Of a stretch of DNA of 64,000 bases, positions 33,893 through 48,271 are shown piece by piece; positions within the stretch are counted from its first letter, which is position 1; the number at the start of each line of letters is the position of its first letter. Both the position numbers and the translations under genes were made by a program. The stretch covers positions 12,039,769 to 12,103,768 of the forward strand of contig NC_092572.1 of assembly GCF_037975245.1 (NCBI RefSeq), in the 5' to 3' direction. This DNA is from Apostichopus japonicus. Lineage: Eukaryota; Echinodermata; Holothuroidea; Aspidochirotida; Stichopodidae. The notes under the pieces are model-generated. The model did no database searches. It saw only the letters and a list, made by a program, of their open reading frames with translations, and was not told the origin of the DNA.

Positions 33893-35999
33893 ACAGGGGC
33901 AAGCAGTTCACGGGTTGCTAAGGTACACAACACTGTACAGAGGCATACAGGGGCAAACTGTTCACGGGTTGCTAAGGTTCACAGCAGTGTACTGAAACAT
34001 ACAAGGGGCAAGCAGTTCAGGGGTTGCTAAGGTACACAACACTGTACAGAAGCGTACAGGGGCAATCTGTTCACGGGTTGCTAAGGTTCACAGCAGTGTA
34101 CTGAAGTATACAGGGGGCAAGCAGTTCAGGGGTTGATAAGGTACACGACGGTGTACTGAAACATACAGGGGCAAGCAGTTCCCTTGTTGGTAAGGTACAC
34201 AACACTGTACAGAAGCATACAGGGGCAAACTGTTCACGGGTTGATAAGGTTCACAGCAGTGTACTGAAGTATACAGGGGGCAAGCAGTTCAGGGGTTGAT
34301 AAGGTACACGACGGTGTACTGAAACATACAGGGGCAAGCAGTTCCCTTGTTGCTAAGGTACACAACACTGTACAGAGGCATACAGGGGCAAACTGTTCAC
34401 GGGTTGCTAAGGTTCACAGCAGTGTACTGAAACATACAAGGGGCAAGCAGTTCAGGGGTTGCTAAGGTACACAACACTGTACAGAAGCGTACAGGGGCAA
34501 ACTGTTCACGGGTTGCTAAGGTTCACAGCAGTGTACTGAAGTATACAGGGGGCAAGCAGTTCAGGGGTTGATAAGGTACACGACGGTGTACTGAAACATA
34601 CAGGGGCAAGCAGTTCCCTTGTTGGTAAGGTACACAACACTGTACAGAAGCATACAGGGGCAAACTGTTCACGGGTTGCTAAGGTTCACAGCAGTGTACT
34701 GAAGTATACAGGGGGCAAGCAGTTCAGGGGTTGATAATGTACACGACGGTGTACTGAAACATACAGGGGCAAGCAGTTCACGGGTTGCTAAGGTACACAA
34801 CACTGTACAGAGGCATACAGGGGCAAACTGTTCACGGGTTGCTAAGGTTCACAGCAGTGTACTGAAACATACAAGGGGCAAGCAGTTCAGGGGTTGCTAA
34901 GGTACACAACACTGTACAGAAGCGTACAGGGGCAAACTGTTCACGGGTTGCTAAGGTTCACAGCAGTGTACTGAAGTATACAGGGGGCAAGCAGTTCAGG
35001 GGTTGATAAGGTACACGACGGTGTACTGAAACATACAGGGGCAAGCAGTTCCCTTGTTGCTAAGGTACACAACACTGTACTGAAGCATACAGGGGCAAAC
35101 TGTTCACGGGTTGCTAAGGTTCACAGCAGTGTACTGAAGTATACAGGGGGCAAGCAGTTCAGGGGTTGATAAGGTACACGACGGTGTACTGAAACATACA
35201 GGGGCAAGCAGTTCCCTTGTTGCTAAGGTACACAACACTGTACAGAAGCATACAGGGGCAAACTGTTCACGGGTTGCTAAGGTTCACAGCAGTGTACTGA
35301 AGTATACAGGGGGCAAGCAGTTCAGGGGTTGATAAGGTACACGACAGTGTACTGAAACATACAAGGGGCAAGCAGTTCAGGGGTTGCTAAGGTACACAAC
35401 ACTGTACAGAAGCATACAGGGGCAAACTGTTCACGGGTTGCTAAGGTACACAACACTGTACAGAAGCATACAGGGGCAAACTGTTCACGGGTTGCTAAGG
35501 TACACATTGGGGACGTTTTTACGTGTAGATGATGTCTCGAACCTACGTGTTAGGGGTATATTGTTCCTTCAAGCCCAAGCAGGCTCGAGTGAGCATTATT
35601 ACGTGTATATTGCGTCCATAAGGAACGAATTAGACGCTGATTTCGGGGATAATTTGTAAATATGTATGATGACTTGTAAATAAATACACTGAGGAAGCCA
35701 TTTCCACGGTCAATAAATAGCTATAACCAATCTGCTAGAGGCAATTGCAGTGATTACGTCATCTTTTCCTCGTGTCGAAGCTATACAATCGCCATTGTGG
35801 AGTATTTTTACGTGTAGATGATGTCTCGAACCTACGTTTTAGGGGTATATTGTTCCTTCAAGCCTAAGCAGGCTAGTGTGTGCATTATTACGTGTAGATT
35901 GTGTCCATAAGGGACGAATTAGACACTGATTTCGGGGATAAAATGTAAATATGTATGATTATTTGTAAATAAATACACTTGGGAAACCGTTTCCACGGT

Positions 36000-37761
36000 T
36001 GCTAAGGTAAACAACAGTGTACAGAAGCATGCAGGGGGAAGCAGTCCACAGGTTGCTAAGTGACACAAGCATACAACGGGCAAGCAGTTCACGGGTTGCT
36101 AAGGTTCATAACAGTTGGTGAAGCAAGCAGGGGGCAAGATGTTCACAGGTTGCTAAGGTTCACAACAGTGTACTGAAGTATACAGGGGAGAGTAGTTCAC
36201 GGGTTGCTAAGATTCACAGCAGTGCACTGAAGTATACAGGGGGCAAGCAGTTCAGGGGTTGATAAGGTACACGACGGTGTACTGAAACATACAGGGGCAA
36301 GCAGTTCCCTTGTTGCTAAGGTACACAACACTGTACAGAAGCATACAGGGGCAAACTGTTCACGGGTTGCTAAGGTTCACAGCAGTGTACTGAAGTATAC
36401 AGGGGGCAAGCAGTTCAGGGGTTGATAATGTACACGACGGTGTACTGAAACATACAGGGGCAAGCAGTTCACGGGTTGCTAAGGTACACAACACTGTACA
36501 GAGGCATACAGGGGCAAACTGTTCACGGGTTGCTAAGGTTCACAGCAGTGTACTGAAACATACAAGGGGCAAGCAGTTCAGGGGTTGCTAAGGTACACAA
36601 CACTGTACAGAAGCGTACAGGGGCAAACTGTTCACGGGTTGCTAAGGTTCACAGCAGTGTACTGAAGTATACAGGGGGCAAGCAGTTCAGGGGTTGATAA
36701 GGTACACGACGGTGTACTGAAACATACAGGGGCAAGCAGTTCCCTTGTTGCTAAGGTACACAACACTGTACAGAAGCATACAGGGGCAAACTGTTCACGG
36801 GTTGATAAGGTTCACAGCAGTGTACTGAAGTATACAGGGGGCAAGCAGTTCACGGGTTGATAAGGTACACGACGGTGTACTGAAACATACAGGGGCAAGC
36901 AGTTCAGGGGTTGCTAAGGTACACAACACTGTACAGAGGCATACAGGGGCAAACTGTTCACGGGTTGCTAAGGTACACATTGGGGACGTTTTTACGTGTA
37001 GATGATGTCTCGAACCTACGTGTTAGGGGTATATTGTTCCTTCAAGCCCAAGCAGGCTCGAGTGAGCATTATTACGTGTATATTGCGTCCATAAGGAACG
37101 AATTAGACGCTGATTTCGGGGATAATTTGTAAATATGTATGATGACTTGTAAATAAATACACTGAGGAAGCCATTTCCACGGTCAATAAATAGCTATAAC
37201 CAATCTGCTAGAGGCAATTGCAGTGATTACGTCATCTTTTCCTCGTGTCGAAGCTATACAATCGCCATTGTGGAGTATTTTTACGTGTAGATGATGTCTC
37301 GAACCTACGTTTTAGGGGTATATTGTTCCTTCAAGCCTAAGCAGGCTAGTGTGTGCATTATTACGTGTAGATTGTGTCCATAAGGGACGAATTAGACACT
37401 GATTTCGGGGATAAAATGTAAATATGTATGATTATTTGTAAATAAATACACTTGGGAAACCGTTTCCACGGTCAATAAATAGCTATAACCAATCTGCTAG
37501 AGGCAATTGCAGTGATTACGTCATCTTTTCCTCGTGTCGAAGCTATACAATCGCCATTGTGGAGTATTTTTACGTGTAGATGATGTCTCGAACCTACGTT
37601 TTAGGGGTATATTGTTCCTTCAAGCCTAAGCAGGCTAGTGTGTGCATTATTACGTGTAGATTGTGTCCATAAGGGACGAATTAGACACTGATTTCGGGGA
37701 TAATATGTAAATATGTCTGATTATTTGTAAATAAATACACTTGGGAAACCGTTTCCACGGT
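36000..37761 (+). repeat. Macrosatellite unit H11 with an extra 289-bp monomer
   Basis: Array 36000-36978; block 36979-37761 is 783 bp, exactly 289 bp longer than normal. At 37472 the sequence continues after TTTCCACGGT into CAATAAATAGC instead of entering a 54-bp array, then runs one more full 289-bp unit before the next array. Confidence 0.92.
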
Positions 37762-39889
37762 TGTTAAGGTAAACAACAGTGTACAGAAGCATGCAGGGGG
37801 AAGCAGTCCACAGGTTGCTAAGTGACACAAGCATACAACGGGCAAGCAGTTCACGGGTTGCTAAGGTTCATAACAGTTGGTGAAGCAAGCAGGGGGCAAG
37901 ATGTTCACAGGTTGCTAAGGTTCACAACAGTGTACTGAAGTATACAGGGGAGAGTAGTTCACGGGTTGCTAAGGTTCACAGCAGTGTACTGAAGTATACA
38001 GGGGGCAAGCAGTTCAGGGGTTGATAAGGTACACGACGGTGTACTGAAACATACAGGGGCAAGCAGTTCCCTTGTTGCTAAGGTACACAACACTGTACAG
38101 AAGCATACAGGGGCAAACTGTTCACGGGTTGCTAAGGTTCACAGCAGTGTACTGAAGTATACAGGGGGCAAGCAGTTCAGGGGTTGATAAGGTACACGAC
38201 AGTGTACTGAAACATACAAGGGGCAAGCAGTTCAGGGGTTGCTAAGGTACACAACACTGTACAGAAGCATACAGGGGCAAACTGTTCACGGGTTGATAAG
38301 GTTCACAGCAGTGTACTGAAGTATACAGGGGGCAAGCAGTTCACGGGTTGATAAGGTACACGACGGTGTACTGAAACATACAGGGGCAAGCAGTTCAGGG
38401 GTTGCTAAGGTACACAACACTGTACAGAAGCATACAGGGGCAAGCTGTTCACGGGTTGCTAAGGTTCACAGCAGTGTACTGAAGTATACAGGGGGCAAGC
38501 AGTTCAGGGGTTGATAAGGTACACGACAGTGTACTGAAACATACAAGGGGCAAGCAGTTCAGGGGTTGCTAAGGTACACAACACTGTACAGAAGCATACA
38601 GGGGCAAACTGTTCACGGGTTGCTAAGGTTCACAGCAGTGTACTGAAACATACAAGGGGCAAGCAGTTCCCTTGTTGCTAAGGTACACTACACTGTACAG
38701 AAGCATACAGGGGCAAACTGTTCACGGGTTGCTAAGGTTCACAGCAGTGTACTGAAGTATACAGGGGGCAAGCAGTTCAGGGGTTGATAAGGTACACGAC
38801 GGTGTACTGAAACATACAGGGGCAAGCAGTTCACGGGTTGCTAAGGTACACAACACTGTACAGAAGCATACAGGGGCAAACTGTTCACGGGTTGCTAAGG
38901 TTCACAGCAGTGTACTGAAGTATACAGGGGGCAAGCAGTTCAGGGGTTGATAAGGTACACGACGGTGTACTGAAACATACAGGGGAAAGCAGTTCACGGG
39001 TTGCTAAGGTACACAACACTGTACAGAAGCATACAGGGGCAAACTGTTCACGGGTTGCTAAGGTTCACAGCAGTGTACTGAAACATACAAGGGGCAAGCA
39101 GTTCAGGGGTTGCTAAGGTACACTACACTGTACAGAAGCATACAGGGGCAAACTGTTCACGGGTTGCTAAGGTTCACAGCAGTGTACAGAAGTATACAGG
39201 GGGCAAGCAGTTCAGGGGTTGATAAGGTACACGATAGTGTATTGAAACATACAAGGGGCAAGCAGTTCAGGGGTTGCTAAGGTACACAACACTGTACAGA
39301 AGCATACAGGGGCAAACTGTTCACGGGTTGCTAAGGTACACAACACTGTACAGAAGCATACATGGGCAAACTGTTCACGGGTTGCTAAGGTACACATTGG
39401 GGACTTTTTTACGTGTAGATGATGTCTCGAACCTACGTGTTAGGGGTATATTGTTCCTTCAAGCCCAAGCAGGCTCGTGTGAGCATTATTACGTGTATAT
39501 TGCGTCCATAAGGAACGAATTAGACGCTGATTTCGGGGATAATTTGTAAATATGTATGATGACTTGTAAATAAATACACTGAGGAAACCATTTCCACGGT
39601 CAATAAATAGCTATAACCAATCTGCTAGAGGCAATTGCAGTGATTACGTCATCTTTTCCTCGTGTCGAAGCTATACAATCGCCATTGTGGAGTATTTTTA
39701 CGTGTAGATGATGTCTCGAACCTACGTTTTAGGGGTATATTGTTCCTTCAAGCCTAAGCAGGCTAGTGTGTGCATTATTACGTGTAGATTGTGTCCATAA
39801 GGGACGAATTAGACACTGATTTCGGGGATAAAATGTAAATATGTATGATTATTTGTAAATAAATACACTTGGGAAACCGTTTCCACGGT
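37762..39889 (+). repeat. Macrosatellite unit H12 (2,128 bp)
   Basis: Array 37762-39395, block 39396-39889. The entry reads GGTTGTTAAGG in place of GGTTGCTAAGG, a variant also present at the start of H10, H13, H14, H15 and H17. Confidence 0.9.
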
Positions 39890-41784
39890 TGTTAAGGTAA
39901 ACAACAGTGTACAGAAGCATGCAGGGGGAAGCAGTCCACAGGTTGCTAAGTGACACAAGCATACAACGGGCAAGCAGTTCACGGGTTGCTAAGGTTCATA
40001 ACAGTTGGTGAAGCAAGCAGGGGGCAAGATGTCCACAGGTTGCTAAGGTTCACAACAGTGTACTGAAGTATACAGGGGAGGGTAGTTCACGGGTTGCTAA
40101 GGTTCACAGCAGTGTACTGAAATATACAGGGGGCAAGCAGTTCAGGGGTTGATAAGGTACACGACGGTGTACTGAAACATACAGGGGCAAGCAGTTCCCT
40201 TGTTGCTAAGGTACACAACACTGTACAGAAGCATACAGGGGCAAACTGTTCACGGGTTGCTAAGGTTCACAGCAGTGTACTGAAGTATACAGGGGGCAAG
40301 CAGTTCAGGGGTTGATAAGGTACACGACAGTGTACTGAAACATACAAGGGGCAAGCAGTTCAGGGGTTGCTAAGGTACACAACACTGTACAGAAGCATAC
40401 AGGGGCAAACTGTTCACGGGTTGCTAAGGTTCACAGCAGTGTACTGAAACATACAAGGGGCAAGCAGTTCAGGGGTTGCTAAGGTACACTACACTGTACA
40501 GAAGCATACAGGGGCAAACTGTTCACGGGTTGCTAAGGTTCACAGCAGTGTACTGAAGTATACAGGGGGCAAGCAGTTCAGGGGTTGATAAGGTACACGA
40601 CGGTGTACTGAAACATACAGGGGCAAGCAGTTCACGGGTTGCTAAGGTACACAACACTGTACAGAAGCATACAGGGGCAAACTGTTCACGGGTTGCTAAG
40701 GTTCACAGCAGTGTACTGAAGCAGTTCAGGGGTTGATAAGGTACACGACGGTGTACTGAAACATACAGGGGCAAGCAGTTCACGGGTTGCTAAGGTACAC
40801 AACACTGTACAGAAGCATACAGGGGCAAACTGTTCACGGGTTGCTAAGGTTCACAGCAGTGTACTGAAACATACAAGGGGCAAGCAGTTCAGGGGTTGCT
40901 AAGGTACACAACACTGTACAGAAGCATACAGGGGCAAACTGTTCACGGGTTGCTAAGGTTCACAGCAGTGTACTGAAACATACAAGGGGCAAGCAGTTCA
41001 GGGGTTGCTAAGGTACACAACACTGTACAGAAGCATACAGGGGCAAACTGTTCACGGGTTGCTAAGGTTCACAGCAGTGTACAGAAGTATACAGGGGGCA
41101 AGCAGTTCAGGGGTTGATAAGGTACACGATAGTGTATTGAAACATACAAGGGGCAAGCAGTTCAGGGGTTGCTAAGGTACACAACACTGTACAGAAGCAT
41201 ACAGGGGCAAACTGTTCACGGGTTGCTAAGGTACACAACACTGTACAGAAGCATACAGGGGCAAACTGTTCACGGGTTGCTAAGGTACACATTGGGGACT
41301 TTTTTACGTGTAGATGATGTCTCGAACCTACGTGTTAGGGGTATATTGTTCCTTCAAGCCCAAGCAGGCTCGTGTGAGCATTATTACGTGTATATTGCGT
41401 CCATAAGGAACGAATTAGACGCTGATTTCGGGGATAATTTGTAAATATGTATGATGACTTGTAAATAAATACACTGAGGAAACCATTTCCACGGTCAATA
41501 AATAGCTATAACCAATCTGCTAGAGGCAATTGCAGTGATTACGTCATCTTTTCCTCGTGTCGAAGCTATACAATCGCCATTGTGGAGTATTTTTACGTGT
41601 AGATGATGTCTCGAACCTACGTTTTAGGGGTATATTGTACCTTCAAGCCTAAGCAGGCTAGTGTGTGCATTATTACGTGTAGATTGTGTCCATAAGGGAC
41701 GAATTAGACACTGATTTCGGGGATAAAATGTAAATATGTATGATTATTTGTAAATAAATACACTTGGGAAACCGTTTCCACGGT
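39890..41784 (+). repeat. Macrosatellite unit H13 (1,895 bp)
   Basis: Array 39890-41290, block 41291-41784. A B monomer near 40715-40730 has lost about 22 bp (TGTACTGAAGCAGTTCAGG), probably by slippage between AAG-containing strings. Confidence 0.9.
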
Positions 41785-43149
41785 TGTTAAGGTAAACAAC
41801 AGTGTACAGAAGCATGCAGGGGGAAGCAGTCCACAGGTTGCTAAGTGACACAAGCATACAACGGGCAAGCAGTTCACGGGTTGCTAAGGTTCATAACAGT
41901 TGGTGAAGCAAGCAGGGGGCAAGATGTTCACAGGTTGCTAAGGTTCACAACAGTGTACTGAAGTATACAGGGGAGGGTAGTTCACGGGTTGCTAAGGTTC
42001 ACAGCAGTGTACTGAAATATACAGGGGGCAAGCAGTTCAGGGGTTGATAAGGTACACGACGGTGTACTGAAACATACAGGGGCAAGCAGTTCTCTTGTTG
42101 CTAAGGTACACAACACTGTACAGAAGCATACAGGGGCAAACTGTTCACGGGTTGCTAAGGTTCACAGCAGTGTACTGAAACATACAAGGGGCAAGCAGTT
42201 CAGGGGTTGCTAAGGTACACAACACTGTACAGAAGCATACAGGGGCAAACTGTTCACGGGTTGCTAAGGTTCACAGCAGTGTACTGAAGTATACAGGGGG
42301 CAAGCAGTTCAGGGGTTGATAAGGTACACGACGGTGTACTGAAACATACAGGGCCAAGCAGTTCACGAGTTGCTAAGGTACACAACACTGTACAGAAGCA
42401 TACAGGGGCAAACTGTTCACGGGTTGCTAAGGTTCACAGCAGTGTACTGAAGTATACAGGGGGCAAGCAGTTCAGGGGTTGATAAGGTACACGACAGTGT
42501 ACTGAAACATACAAGGGGCAAGCAGTTCAGGGGTTGCTAAGATACGCAACACTGTACAGAAGCATACAGGGGCAAACTGTTCACGGGTTGCTAAGGTACA
42601 CAACACTGTACAGAAGCATACAGGGGCAAACTGTTCACGGGTTGCTAAGGTACACATTGGGGACTTTTTTACGTGTAGATGATGTCTCGAACCTCCGTGT
42701 TAGGGGTATATTGTTCCTTCAAGCCCAAGCAGGCTCGTGTGAGCATTATTACGTGTATATTGCGTCCATAAGGAACGAATTAGACGCTGATTTCGATGAT
42801 AATTTGTAAATATGTATGATGACTTGTAAATAAATACACTGAGGAAACCATTTCCACGGTCAATAAATAGCTATAACCAATCTGCTAGAGGCAATTGCAG
42901 TGATTACGTCATCTTTTCCTCGTGTCGAAGCTATACAATCGCCATTGTGGAGTATTTTTACGTGTAGATGATGTCTCGAACCTACGTTTTAGGGGTATAT
43001 TGTTCCTTCAAGCCTAAGCAGGCTAGTGTGTGCTTTATTACGTGTAGATTGTGTCCATAAGGGACGAATTAGACACTGATTTCGGGGATAAAATGTAAAT
43101 ATGTATGATTATTTGTAAATAAATACACTTGGGAAACCGTTTCCACGGT
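41785..43149 (+). repeat. Macrosatellite unit H14 (1,365 bp, shortest complete unit)
   Basis: Array 41785-42655 (871 bp, about 16 monomers), block 42656-43149. The block has the private variant TTTCGATGATAATTTG (about 42790), which reappears only in H19. Confidence 0.9.
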
Positions 43150-43580
43150 TGTTAAGGTAAACAACAGTGTACAGAAGCATGCAGGGGGAAGCAGTCCACA
43201 GGTTGCTAAGTGACACAAGCATACAACGGGCAAGCAGTTCACGGGTTGCTAAGGTTCATAACAGTTGGTGAAGCAAGCAGGGGGCAAGATGTTCACAGGT
43301 TGCTAAGGTTCACAACAGTGTACTGAAGTATACAGGGGAGGGTAGTTCACGGGTTGCTAAGGTTCACAGCAGTGTACTGAAATATACAGGGGGCAAGCAG
43401 TTCAGGGGTTGATAAGGTACACGACGGTGTACTGAAACATACAGGGGCAAGCAGTTCCCTTGTTGCTAACTTGTGTAGATTGTGTCCATAAGGGACGAAT
43501 TAGACACTGATTTCGGGGATAATATGTAAATATGTCTGATTATTTGTAAATAAATACACTTGGGAAACCGTTTCCACGGT
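43150..43580 (+). repeat. Truncated macrosatellite unit H15
   Basis: The array is only 43150-43471, about six monomers. It is joined in the middle of a C-type monomer (CTTGTTGCTAAC) to the last 109 bp of a block starting at GTGTAGATTGTGTCC. About 385 bp of block and most of the array are missing. This is a non-homologous deletion junction at about 43470. Confidence 0.9.
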
Positions 43581-46036
43581 TGCTAAGGTAAACAACAGTG
43601 TACAGAAACATGCAGGGGGAAGCAGTCCACAGGTTGCTAAGTGACACAAGCATACAACGGGCAAGCAGTTCACGGGTTGCTAAGGTTCATTACAGTTGGT
43701 GAAGCAAGCAGGGGGCAAGATGTTCACAGGTTGCTAAGGTTCACAAGAGTGTACTGAAGTATACAGGGGAGAGTAGTTCACGGGTTGCTAAGGTTCACAG
43801 CAGTGTACTGAAGTATACAGGGGGCAAGCAGTTCAGGGGTTGATAAGGTACACGACGGTGTATTGAAACATACAGGGGCAAGCGGTTCCCTTGTTGCTAA
43901 GGTACACAACACTGTACAGAAGCATACAGGGGCAAACTGTTCACGGGTTGCTAAGGTTCACAGCAGTGTACTGAAGTATACAAGGGGGCAAGCAGTTCAG
44001 GGGTTGATAAGGTACACGACGGTGTACTGAAACATACAAGGGGCAAGCAGTTCACGGGTTGCTAAGGTACACAACACTGTACAGAAGCATACAGGGGCAA
44101 ACTGTTCACGGGTTGCTAAGGTTCACAGCAGTGTACTGAAACATACAAGGGGCAAGCAGTTCCCTTGTTGCTAAGGTACACAACACTGTACAGAAGCATA
44201 CAGGGGCAAACTGTTCACGGGTTGCTAAGGTTCACAGCAGTGTACTGAAACATACAAGGGGCAAGCAGTTCAGGGGTTGCTAAGGTACACAACACTGTAC
44301 AGAAGCATACAGGGGCAAACTGTTCACGGGTTGCTAAGGTTCACAGCAGTGTACTGAAGTATACAGGGGGCAAGCAGTTCAGGGGTTGATAAGGTACACG
44401 ACGGTGTACTGAAACATACAGGGGCAAGCAGTTCACGGGTTGCTAAGGTACACAACACTGTACAGAAGCATACAGGGGCAAACTGTTCACGGGTTGCTAA
44501 GGTTCACAGCAGTGTACTGAAACATACAAGGGGCAAGCAGTTCAGGGGTTGCTAAGGTACACAACACTGTACAGAAGCATACAGGGGCAAACTGTTCACG
44601 GGTTGCTAAGGTTCACAGCAGTGTACTGAAGTATACAGGGGGCAAGCAGTTCAGGGGTTGATAAGGTACACGACGGTGTACTGAAACATACAAGGGGCAA
44701 GCAGTTCACGGGTTGCTAAGGTACACAACACTGTACAGAAGCATACAGGGGCAAACTGTTCACGGGTTGCTAAGGTTCACAGCAGTGTACTGAAACATAC
44801 AAGGGGCAAGCAGTTCAGGGGTTGCTAAGGTACACAACACTGTACAGAAGCATACAGGGGCAAACTGTTCACGGGTTGCTAAGGTTCACAGCAGTGTACT
44901 GAAACATACAAGGGGCAAGCAGTTCAGGGGTTGCTAAGGTACACAACACTGTACAGAAGCATACAGGGGCAAACTGTTCACGGGTTGCTAAGGTTCACAG
45001 CAGTGTACTGAAGTATACAGGGGGCAAGCAGTTCAGGGGTTGATAAGGTACACGACATTGTACTGAAACATACAGGGGCAAGCAGTTCACGGGTTTCTAA
45101 GGTACACAACACTGTACAGAAGCATACAGGGGCAAACTGTTCACGGGTTGCTAAGGTTCACAGCAGTGTACTGAAGTATACAGGGGGCAAGCAGTTCAGG
45201 GGTTGATAAGGTATACGACAGTGTACTGAAACATACAAGGGGCAAGCAGTTCAGGGTTTGCTAAGGTACACAACACTGTATAGAAGCATACAGGGGCAAA
45301 CTGTTCACGGGTTGCTAAGGTTCACAGCAGTGTACTGAAGTATACAGGGGGCAAACTGTTCAGGGGTTGATAAGGTACACGACAGTGTACTGAAACATAC
45401 AGGGGCAAGCAGTTCAGGGGTTGCTAAGGTACACAACACTGTACAGAAGCATACAGGGGCAAACTGTTCACGGGTTGCTAAGGTACACAACACTGTACAG
45501 AAGCATACAGGGGCAAACTGTTCACGGGTTGCTAAGGTACACATTGGGGACTTTTTTACGTGTAGATGATGTCTCGAACCTACGTGTTAGGGGTATATTG
45601 TTCCTTCAAGCCCAAGCAGGCTCGTGTGAGCATTATTACGTGTATAGTGCGTCCATAAGGAACGAATTAGACGCTGCTTTCGGGGATAATTTTTAAATAT
45701 GTATGATGACTTGTAAATAAATACACTGAGGAAACCATTTCCACGGTCAATAAATAGCTATAACCAATCTGCTAGAGGCAATTGCAGTGATTACGTCATC
45801 TTTTCCTCGTGTCGAAGCTATACAATCGCCATTGTGGAGTATTTTTACGTGTAGATGATGTCTCGAACCTACGTTTTAGGGGTATATTGTTCATTCAAGC
45901 CTAAGCAGGCTAGTGTGTGCATTATTACGTGTAGATTGTGTCCATAAGGGACGAATTAGACACTGATTTCGGGGATAAAATGTAAATATGTATGATTATT
46001 TGTAAATAAATACACTTGGGAAACCGTTTCCACGGT
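43581..46036 (+). repeat. Macrosatellite unit H16 (2,456 bp)
   Basis: Long array 43581-45542 (about 36 monomers), block 45543-46036. The block has GGGATAATTTTTAAAT in place of ATAATTTGTAAAT, shared with H17 and H21. Confidence 0.9.
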
Positions 46037-48271
46037 TGTTAAGGTAAACAACAGTGTACAGAAGCATGCAGGGGGAAGCAGTCCACAGGTTGCTAAGTGA
46101 CACAAGCATACAACGGGCAAGCAGTTCACGGGTTGCTAAGGTTCATAACAGTTGGTGAAGCAAGCAGGGGGCAAGATGTTCACGGGTTGCTAAGGTTCAC
46201 AACAGTGTACTGAAGTATACAGGGGAGAGTAGTTCACCGGTTGCTAAGGTTCACAGCAGTGTACTGAAGTATACAGGCGGCAAGCAGTTCAGGGGTTGAT
46301 AAGGTACACGACGGTGTACTGAAACATACAGGGGCAAGCAGTTCCCTTGTTGCTAAGGTACACAACACTGTACAGAAGCATACAGGGGCAAACTGTTCAC
46401 GGGTTGCTAAGGTTCACAGCAGTGTACTGAAGTATACAGGGGGCAAGCAGTTCAGGGGTTGATAAGGTACACGACGGTGTACTGAAACATACAGGGGCAA
46501 GCAGTTCCCTTGTTGCTAAGGTACACAACACTGTACAGAAGCATACAGGGGCAAACTGTTCACGGGTTGCTAAGGTTCACAGCAGTGTACTGAAGTATAC
46601 AGGTGGCAAGCAGTTCAGGGGTTGATAAGGTACACGACAGTGTACTGAAACATACAAGGGGCAAACTGTTCACGGGTTGCTAAGGTACACAACACTGTAC
46701 AGAAGCATACAGGGGCAAACTGTTCACGGGTTGCTAAGGTTCACAGCAGTGTACTGAAGTATACAGGGGGCAAGCAGTTCAGGGGTTGATAAGGTACACG
46801 ACGGTGTACTGAAACATACAGGGGCAAGCAGTTCACGGGTTGCTAAGGTACACAACACTGTACAGAAGCATACAGGGGCAAACTGTTCACGGGTTGCTAA
46901 GGTTCACAGCAGTGTACTGAAGTATACAGGGGGCAAGCAGTTCAGGGGTTGATAAGGTACACGACGGTGTACTGAAACATACAGGGGCAAGCAGTTCACG
47001 GGTTGCTAAGGTACACAACACTGTACAGAAGCATACAGGGGCAAACTGTTCACGGGTTGCTAAGGTTCACAGCAGTGTACTGAAGTATACAGGGGGCAAG
47101 CAGTTCAGGGGTTGATAAGGTACACGACAGTGTACTGAAACATACAGGGGCAAACTGTTCATGGGTTGCTAAGGTACACAACACTGTACAGAAGCATACA
47201 GGGGCAAACTGTTCACGGGTTGCTAAGGTTCACAGCAGTGTACTGAAGTATACAGGGGGCAAGCAGTTCAGGGGTTGATAAGGTACACGACGGTGTACTG
47301 AAACATACAGGGGCAAGCAGTTCACGGGTTGCTAAGGTACACAATACTGTACAGAAGCATACAGGGGCAAACTGTTCACGGGTTGCTAAGGTTCACAGCA
47401 GTGTACTGAAGTATACAGGGGGCAAGCAGTTCAGGGGTTGATAAGGTATACGACAGTGTACTGAAACATACAAGGGGCAAGCAGTTCAGGGTTTGCTAAG
47501 GTACACAACACTGTACAGAAGCATACAGGGGCAAACTGTTCACGGGTTGCTAAGGTTCACAGCAGTGTACTGAAGTATACAGGGGGCAAGCAGTTCAGGG
47601 GTTGATAAGGTACACGACAGTGTACTGAAACATACAGGGGCAAGCAGTTCCCTTGTTGCTAAGGTACACAACACTGTACAGAAGCATACAGGGGCAAACT
47701 GTTCACGGGTTGCTAAGGTACACAACACTGTACAGAAGCATACAGGGGCAAACTGTTCACGGGTTGCTAAGGTACACATTGGGGACTTTTTTACGTGTAG
47801 ATGATGTCTCGAACCTACGTGTTATGGGTATATTGTTCCTTCAAGCCCAAGCAGGCTCGTGTGAGCATTATTACGTGTATAGTGCGTCCATAAGGAACGA
47901 ATTAGACGCTGCTTTCGGGGATAATTTTTAAATATGTATGATGACTTGTAAATAAATACACTGAGGAAACCATTTCCACGGTCAATAAATAGCTATAACC
48001 AATCTGCTAGAGGCAATTGCAGTGATTACGTCATCTTTTCCTCGTGTCGAAGCTATACAATCGCCATTGTGGAGTATTTTTACGTGTAGATGATGTCTCG
48101 AACCTACGTTTTAGGGGTATATTGTTCCTTCAAGCCTAAGCAGGCTAGTGTGTGCATTATTACGTGTAGATTGTGTCCATAAGGGACGAATTAGACACTG
48201 ATTTCGGGGATAAAATGTAAATATGTATGATTATTTGTAAATAAATACACTTGGGAAACCGTTTCCACGGT
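46037..48271 (+). repeat. Macrosatellite unit H17 (2,235 bp)
   Basis: Array 46037-47777, block 47778-48271. Internal markers GTTCATGGGTTGC (47157) and CACAATACTG (47341) recur 2,235 bp later in H18, so the two arrays are a tandem duplicate. Confidence 0.9.

Larger units (their letters stand above)
31395..35999 (+). repeat. Macrosatellite unit H10 interrupted by a CR1 LINE
   Basis: Array parts 31395-32145 and 33861-35505 flank the LINE; block 35506-35999. Without the insertion the array would be about 2.4 kb, so this is also a long, fused array. To the right of the LINE, near-identical tracts of about 0.5 kb with GTTGGTAAGG and AGAGGCAT variants recur around 33900, 34350 and 34780. Confidence 0.9.
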
